Origin: Pisaster brevispinus
Taxonomy: Eukaryota; Echinodermata; Asteroidea; Forcipulatida; Asteriidae
Direction: 5' to 3'
Length of the DNA: 64,000 nt
Assembly (NCBI GenBank): GCA_023634235.1
Contig: JAMKCF010000009.1
Span: 3,658,001 to 3,722,000 of the forward strand
Made by a program: the position numbers and the translations under genes
The notes under the pieces: model-generated
The model's input: the letters and a program-made list of their open reading frames with translations, nothing else
What the model was told of the DNA's origin: nothing
The model's database searches: none
Part shown: piece after piece, positions 37,901-46,900 of the stretch
Layout: every line of letters begins with the position of its first letter
Numbering within the stretch: position 1 is the stretch's first letter

Positions 37901-40900
37901 GCATACCAGGGTTCTGCCCATGCTCCAGCTAGCGTATTGGCCTTTACGTTCCAGTTGCCTGCTGATATGGGCGAATCGCAGCCGATACGCACACAAACAA
38001 ATATAAACACAACTTTTGTTTAACTTCTTATCAAATTCCCCCAAATCTTCAACAAAAAAACTATTTAGAATGCTCCAGATTGCACAGTAGGGTTTTTAAA
38101 ACCCAAAGATAAACACTGTATAAAAACATTCTGAGGAACTTATTTCAATTGTGCTTTGGCCAAACGTTCGATAATTTGGGTCCAGAATGCCCACGGTTTT
38201 GCAACATCCTGGGGAGAACCCTGCATCGACTTATTGCAAGCACCGGAGATCTGACAGCAACCATATAATCAACCAATGTTGGGGGTGTTTACAGACACAA
38301 AAAGCTTAGTTTCGCGTTAGTAACTCCAAAATGTCTAATTGCATACTCTTTGTATGAAATATGAGGAATGATGCACTCCACTTGGCTTCAAGGTGTAATC
38401 GGGCGATCACGCCATTTATAAGAGGAATTACAGCAATACACTTTAAATCGGAAGATGGTTCTTTTCACTTTGGGCCAAACAGTTCATTCCTGCATCGACT
38501 TATTGCAAGCACCGGAGATCTGACAGCAACCATATAATCAACCAATGTTGGGGGTGTTAACAGACACAAAAAGCTTAGTTCTGCGTTAGTAACTCCAAAA
38601 TGTCTAATTGCATACTCTTTGTATGAAATATGAGGAATGATGCACTCCACTTGGCTTCAAGGTGTAATCGGGCGATCACGCCATTTATAAGAGGAAATAC
38701 AGCAAAACACTTAAAACCTGAAGACGGTTCTTTTTACCTTGGGCCAAACATCTTCCCCTCCCCCACTTCTGTTTTTCTGTCCTCGCCTTTAGATATGGGA
38801 GCTTCAGAAGGGAAGAGATTGTCCTTGTACTTGATTTGTCTGCTCAACCAGCCGCGTAAGGGCTTCGGTATCGTCCCTGTGGAGTTTTAGACATTTCAAG
38901 GGATGCATTATTAATATTGTGATAATAAGATTTATTGCTTTCATAGCACACTTATTTCAGAAACTAGATCAAGGTGCTGTACAATGTGATTGGAATGTCG
39001 GTCGGGGGAAGGACATTGAAACTATCAGGAATGATTTATAGAGCTTGAGTGGTGCAGCTGTGCTCCAAGACCTAAAATTCATCCACTCTTCTTACTCCAC
39101 CTCATCCTGACTTTGACGGATGCAAAACTTCATAGACGACATGGCAGGCTTAGCCTGGGGGCCAGGTGTACCAAGTAAAAAAAGTCAAATGGAAAAGTTA
39201 AACCAACCTGATCCCATCCTTCTTTCCTTCCTTTCTTCTGTCCCCTAGCATTATGGCCATAGGGTAGGGGCGACGTTGTGATGGCATTTGTCAAACAGAA
39301 CTTTCATTTGTGTTGGTCTTCTTCTGCCCCAAGAAGTCGTATCCTGTTCGTTCCTGATCCCACAAGTATTTAATGTTCATTTTCTTTTATCTATTTCTCA
39401 CAGAACATACTTGGAGGAGGAACTGAAGAAAGCAAGAGAGAAACCCAAACTTCGTAAGGTAAGTTGCACTTCAGTCCCGGAGAACTGTGATACAGACTTG
39501 TATCCAAGTCCTGAAACGTTAAAAAGGTAACTTAAAGGATGTGTGCTGTACTATCTTGTCCATGTGCCTTGTAGAAGTCTGTAATGAATATATAATAATA
39601 ATAAATAATAATAATATACAGCACTTGTAGAGCGCACAGTATCTGACAAAGAAAATGCCATTCAAGGGCGCCGGTTCCCAAAGTCAAGAGTCCATGGTTT
39701 AAGATATTTGTTTGAAGAGGTGTGTTTTGAGCTGCCGCTTGAAGGTTGAGGGATTACTTTGTGTTCTGAGGGCAAGCGGCAGTGAGTTCCAAAGACGAGG
39801 TGCAATGCTGGAGAAAGCTCTGTCTCCGTAGCTAGCGAGGCGGGATATGGGTACGTGGAGTGTGAGAGCCGATGACCGTAGACCAGGCCTGACATTACGA
39901 AGATGTAGCATGTCCCGAATGAATATATAATGTAATGAATATATAATGTAATGAATATATAATGAATCAGCTCAAGATATACTTCATATTTATTTCATTT
40001 TAAGAGGGGCTCCGAGGTCAAACTGAGTTTTGTGATCCTCTCATTTTCCAATAGATAGTCTTTATGAAAGTGGGAAATAATATACAAGTCTTTATCCTCT
40101 TGTTAAAATGGTTCTAAAATGCCACTGTGTTTGATACTTTTTAAGTGCAACTTCTGTCAAAGTCCCAAAACGTTTGATGGCATCATATTTCAAATATATG
40201 GTCTCTACATTTTTGTACAGATAATTTTTAGTCTGGTGCAAAATTTCCTCTTTGGAATGTGCAGACCTTTTCCACCATTTTAACATGAGGTTTGGGGGAG
40301 CGATGATTTTGTTCCCACTTTTATGAGGACTCTATCTATTGCAAAATGAGTGCATGACAAAACATGATTTGACAATGGAGCCCCTCGTTGAAATTAAAGC
40401 TTTCCACTAAAATAGGCCTTGGTCATAATGTGGCACTACTGGAAGAATGAGAAATGATAAGAAATGCCTTCACTACTACAGAAGTATGTGCATGTATATA
40501 CAAGTAGTAGCAATGACATTCAGTGATGTCACCTTATGAATGAGGCCTGTTTTCGAGGCTGTTCCCAAGAAGCTTTCTTTTAAAATGAAATAAATTTTGA
40601 AGAAAAATAAAAGATATAAAGGGAGATAGTAACAGATTTATTTTAAGGTGATTCGTTATTTATCAATATTTCAAACATTTACATAGTATATGGAAAAGGC
40701 AGGTTCGGCACCCATCCCAGGTCAAGAGGGCTGTCTTTGCTGATGGCAAATAACACGTTGGTCCCTTTCAAACCCCCCCCCAAAAAAAACAACAACAACA
40801 ACAACAACCAAAACGACAACAACAAATAAATAAATAAATAAGTAAATGAATAAATAAATAAAAATTAAAAAATATATAATCAGAATCAGATTTCTTGAAT

Positions 40901-43900
40901 GCTCTTTAATTGATGTAATAATTGCAGCTGGGAAAGAGAATACTAGTTTGGGTGTATCTTTATAGCAGCGTGTGGTGGATGACCACTGTCTGATCAGGCT
41001 TCTTCGATTGGATTCGAACCCAAGACCACTGCGTTCTAGAGCAGATGTCTTAACTACTAACTGCCTGTTTGACTCCTGTAATTAAGCAGCGGGTACCGCA
41101 AACAGTTGAAGTGATTTGATCGGTGGGAACAAGCTGTTAACTCTCCCTGATTCTGCAGAAAGTTCCCTGAAAATAACTCAATCTGATAAACCAATTTGAA
41201 AACCTCCCTGATTGTGGAAAAATTTTCCCCATTATGTTCTAAAAATCTCCCTGATTGCAAGATGCTAATGTTGGCAGCTCTTGTGTAAGGACATTAATAT
41301 TGGATGCTCTTCTTAAAAAAAAATATTTAAAAAAACATCTACATATCTTTATTGCCACAAAGACTGAATTCCTATGATTTTTGTGTGTGTGAAAATGAAA
41401 TAGGATCGGAATTACAATCTTACAAACTCCACGTTGCAGCCTTGTCGTTCACTTTATGCACGTAGTGAAATGTAGCAATTATAGAATTATCTGCTCATCA
41501 GCATCTTGATTTAAGGATCCTCTGTCTGTCCGGATACATTCTTATCCATCCATGACGACAATTGGATAAAGATCTGCCTCTGGATGTATAGATCTCTAGG
41601 TGCCTCCAAGTATTCAGCGCAAGCCTTTCTATATCAAGGAGAGAAAATAAGCAAGATGTCTTGTCACAACATATATCTCATATGTATGTGTTTTGGGTTG
41701 GTTTTTTTTTTCTTGTGGCGCACAAAAATGAGATGGATGGATGGATAAATTTTACCATCCCATAAAGAGGAAATTAAAATGATCTTGACTAAGATTGGTT
41801 ACGAAATGGTCAACACAATACAGTTGAGTTTAAAAAAAAAAAAAAAAATTATTTAAAGCAAAAAATAGTTAATTGCCTGTCATTTCGACCCTAGCAGAGT
41901 CTTTTTCTATAAAAGATCATTTTAATTTATGGGATGGTAAAATTCGATAAAAGACTCTGCTAGGGTTGAAACGTCAGGCCATTAACTATTTTTTTACCAT
42001 AGGTCGTTTTGGTTGGTAAGCAGTTTGTAACAGCAATTCAATTAAACAAATTTATTGAAGGAAAACAAATAAGGAAATAGAGAGAACTGAGTGAGGTAAT
42101 GTAAAAGACCTTTGTGCTCAGTTGAAGACAAACCAGGATTAGTTCCTCTTATTTGCAACAACATTTTTCAGCAAGTTGACCAATCGTTTGAAACCATTCA
42201 AATGTTAATGTTGGAACAATTGTGCACAGAAGTAACTGTCCCAGTGATTTATGGTATTCAATTACTTTTCGATAAAAAAAGGAGGGGAATTTGTCCCCTC
42301 CCCCTAAAAAAAGAAAAAAAAGAAAGAAAGAAAATGTAAAAAAATTAATTAAATAAATAAAGAAAGAACCCAAAACACACCCCCACACACTGACGGTCTC
42401 AGGTATGTAAGGCTAAAACACGTCTGTCAACCCTGTAAATCAAGGACTTCTCGTTGTTCTCCCATTGTTTGTTTTTCTTTTAGCAATTTCTCTGTTGGTT
42501 TTTTTACACAAAAGCAAAGCCAGGATGGTGTCGACACCCACACACACTAATACTGAGTATTATGGGCTTGAGTTTTGGTGCCTTGCATGCAGTCAGACCA
42601 CTAGATCATTATTATTATTTATTTTTTTTGACAAACTTTAGAAAAAATAAATAAACAATTAGTGAATAAATAAATAAATTTATTTATTTATAAATACATA
42701 AATAAATAAATAAATAAATAAATATATTTTTTTTTTAATAAAAAAAATAATAACATGAGTAAATTTTAGAAAACATCATTTTAAATCTGGCCCCACTGCT
42801 GTTGTTTAGTATCAAAAGAGTGCTATGATATTTTTAAACCGTGCTTCCTTTCAGTTTTACAGTTATTCAGGAGCTCATTGGAATTTAAATAATTAGGGAA
42901 ATTGTTCTTCAAAAGCTTACAAAAAATTGGTCCATAAAAAGAAATAAAATATGGTTGCATTCAGCCTCTCCATACACAGGAAGTTCTAGCTGTTACGCGG
43001 AAGTTAGATCTAAAATTATGAATTCATTTACATTGTGTCATTGACGTCATTCAGCGCAAAACCCTTGGGGTGTTTTTATTACACAATTAAATAAAACCAA
43101 GAGGGAAAAACATTTTGTCGTTATGGGCAATTACAAGTTTTTGCGAAGGAATAGATCACTAAAAATACACAGTTTCAGTCGATCAGGGAAGGCTAGGGGA
43201 TGTTGTTAGTTAGTTATGGGTCCCCTCAAGGGGCATTGTGGGTGGACCAGATGGTGGAAGTTAATTCTAACAATTCAGGGTTAAAAATACTAAAAGAACC
43301 AAAACTGTATTGTATTTAGTGAACATTAGTGAAAGGGTTATGAACTGTGTGCTGGTTGAATTGGGGAGACTTAACTACATTTTGTTTTGTTATGTCTTCT
43401 AATGCAAGACTTTCCATACAGAATAGGCCAAGCCGCCGTCTTAAAAACTATCAAACAGGTATCCGACTAAGTATCATTCTGGAATGGAACTTTCTCAATG
43501 GAACTTTCTCCCTTGACTAAGTTTGCCAAATCAAAACAGCTACTTGAAAAGGCACAGAAAACTAATAGAAAATGTTGTGTGCTGGGTCTTTTTTCTTTCT
43601 TCATACAGACTGAACAGGCGTTGTGATATTGTTACCCAAGGTTTGTTCTGCAATATGCTTCCAAATATTATGTTATTAATTAGAAACTCCTCCAGCAGGG
43701 ACTAATATTGTCTGTATAAGTCAAGTGGATCTATTTCTTTATTGTGGCTCCAGGACATGTACCAGAAGATGATTGAAATTGATCCCAAAGAGCCAACAGC
43801 TGAAGAGAATCGACTGGGAGCCATCACCAAGCCCCGCTACATGCAGTGGAGGGAGTTTATGAGCTCCTCGGCCACCTTAGGCTTTAGAATTGAAGGCGTC

Positions 43901-46900
43901 AAGGTAAACCAAACCCCTTCCCACCCCCTCTTCATGTTCCCTCCTCTCCCCCTAAATGTATTTGTTATTAGATAGAATTCAGGCAATGTGTCTCTATTGC
44001 AATGATTCCGTGAAGCTGCCCTGTATAAACACAGCGGAAGCCGTGTCCGAATTGGTCGTTACGGCTACGGCTGGATCGCTGCATCGTCATGCGGTGATGC
44101 ATAGGACATCTTTATCAACACCCTTAGCAACAATCGCAGCTGTAGCCGTAGCGGCCAATTCTGTCACGACCTTACCCTTTGTAGGTAGTGTACAATGAAG
44201 GTACTCTGCCCTGACGTCAAAAGAGACCACAAGAGACAAGAAAAAAACACCATTGTTGCATAGAATTGTGTGCTTTCAGATGCCTGAGAAAGGCTTCATG
44301 CCTGAAGCTTTTCTCGGATTCAAAATTTTGAGTGAAAAGTGACGTCTTTCTCTAAAACTACAATACTTCAAAGGGGGTCGTTTCTAACAATGTTTTAATA
44401 AATCAACAGATTTCCAGTGCTTATTTGTTTGATTGTAACTCCATACTTGGTTCAATATTATTTTATCTTATGATATATTGTATAGCTCCTCTTTTTTTTT
44501 CCCATGTGGAAAATTGTTCTTGTACATGTAAATTTATTTTTAAATGTTATACATTCATGTGCAATGTAGTAATTAATGTGTAAATTAAAACGAATTATGA
44601 TTTTTGTGCACACCAACTATGCGCATGTTGGTGTCAGTCAAAACTTATTCAAATATTGTCTTTTTAACCTCAAATACACTAGTCTCAATTCTAAGAATAA
44701 AGCTGATACATAAGTTTACTAAGGGATGCAGGCGTAAGATTTACCCCATTCTGAAACAGTTACTGCCCATGACTGGTAAATGTCTAATGTACATGTACTG
44801 TATGATGTGATCACGATGTAGCCTCACTTACTTAATCAATCTACCGTGTAGACATCTGGGGTTCGTCGTACTGATCTCCTATGTCCGCAGTTAGTGGCTT
44901 GATTCCAGAGCCTGTCAACCTTGTTGGATGGACCCAGTTGCTAGATCCAAGATGCCCTCAAGTAGCCTCTGGGTCTTGACCATCCAGGTGCTGGGGAATT
45001 CTGCCTCTTCAGTTAATGGCCATGTATAGTGATGTTGTGCCTTCTTTGGTGGGGTGCTGTCATCAAGGCGGGCAATGTGGCCAAAAAGAGCATCACTGCG
45101 GTGACGAAATGCGTCTTCGGTAGTGGAAAGCCTGGTTCTTTGGGCGACCTCTGTGTCAATGATTTTATCATACCAAAAAAAGTGTCCAGGATGGTCCTTT
45201 GGCATTGTTGGTGAAAGGCCTCAAGTCTTCTCTGTAGCATGTATTAATCAAACTTACTTGTGGACTTTTGAAGTAGTTGCACTAGATCTACATGGCTGTC
45301 TTTTTTTCTTTTCTTTTTTCTTTTCTTTTTTATTATAAAGTAAACAAGAATCAGAAGTTCACAAAGCTCATTCACAAAGAAGTATCACCATTGACATGAC
45401 TGATATTATCTTTGGTATTCACAGAAGGGTGACGGACATTCGAGTCGAGACTACAAGACGGTACGTACAAAGGAACAGATCAGCGAGAGTTTCAATTTCT
45501 TCATTGATGGGGATCCCATCCTCCAGGCCAAGTACATCCGTCGCTTGAAGGCCATCCGGGCCACGCTGGAATCCTCAGAGTTCTTTGCGCAACACGAGGT
45601 ATATTCGTTTGTTCCTTTTTTATTCAAATACTCCCTAGGACCACTTCCCTGCAGGTTACCTCAATCCTCCGATATCCTCCTTTTCTTTGTCGCTCATCGC
45701 CAGCGTGTTTGGACCTTAATAAGATTGGAATGCCTGACCCAGTCATGAGCAATTTTCAGTCCTTCTGAAACGTTCATTTCGGCAAAGGGGATTTGAAATG
45801 ACATCGGAGGTTTGGGGTTTAAATTGTTGTGACTCAAGACAGAGCATTACTTTTATCAGCACATAGCAATTAATCAGAAATTATTGCTTAGTATGTGACC
45901 CTAGACAGCTAGAATTTGGTGGTGGGGATTCACAAGACCCGAGGGCTTGTAAGAGCTCAACATTCTTACTGGACCACAAATTGTTTTATGAGTGCAGAAT
46001 CAGAATGAGAAAAAACTTGCCACACTGTTTAGCATGTAAACTTTATTTGAACAGGCACTATTAAAACAAGTATGAGAAGATTGATCTCATTTGTCTTATT
46101 GGAAGATGTTTCGCATTGAGGTAATAGTTTTCAATTGAAAAAACACAAGACTCCTGGACTCCAGTCAAGAGTTTACTGGCCTAATGCTAAAATTACTGGC
46201 CTCTGGTTCTCTGTCCAGTATAAATTTCAAGCCTTGTTAGTGTAGAATACATAAAGTTACATTTTGTAATAGAAAATGCGGACTGATCCTTTTCTATTGA
46301 AAAAAAAAAAAAAAAAAAAAAAAAAACTCAATGGGATGAATATCAAGTTTGTTTTAGCTGTTCAAAAACAAAGTGACTGGGTTCATGAAGTAATTAACTT
46401 GATATTTAAAGAGTTTATACTGGTTATACCATGTGTAATATTTAAACCTTCATAACAGTTCACTCATCTCTGTAAGTCTCCCAGTATGATAGTACCAAGT
46501 TATTATGTCATCAGAAAGTTCTATAAAAAATCCAGCCCTGGCCGCTTGTTGGTTACTTCGAGTTGGGAAGAAAAGCAAGACGACTTCTCCTCATGTGAAG
46601 CTTCTCAGTGTATACTCCACTTGCAAAGTTGTAGTAATTTTTCTAACAAGCACAGGCATGTACCTTAGTAGAAGAAAATAAATTATCAAATCATAAATTT
46701 ACCCTTTATGTTTCTTGCACAGGTCATCGGCAGCTCCCTTCTGTTTGTGCATGATAAAGCAGGAAAGGCAAGTGTGTGGATGATTGACTTCGGCAAGACC
46801 ACTCCTCTTCCCCAATCAGAGACGAATGACCACCGCACCCCATGGGTAGAAGGGAACCATGAAGATGGCTACCTGTTTGGACTGGATATGATGATTGATG

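Noticed and set aside
37655..38023. 122-codon plus-strand ORF in IP3K intron 4
   Set aside because: No domain recognised and no conserved pattern; probably chance.
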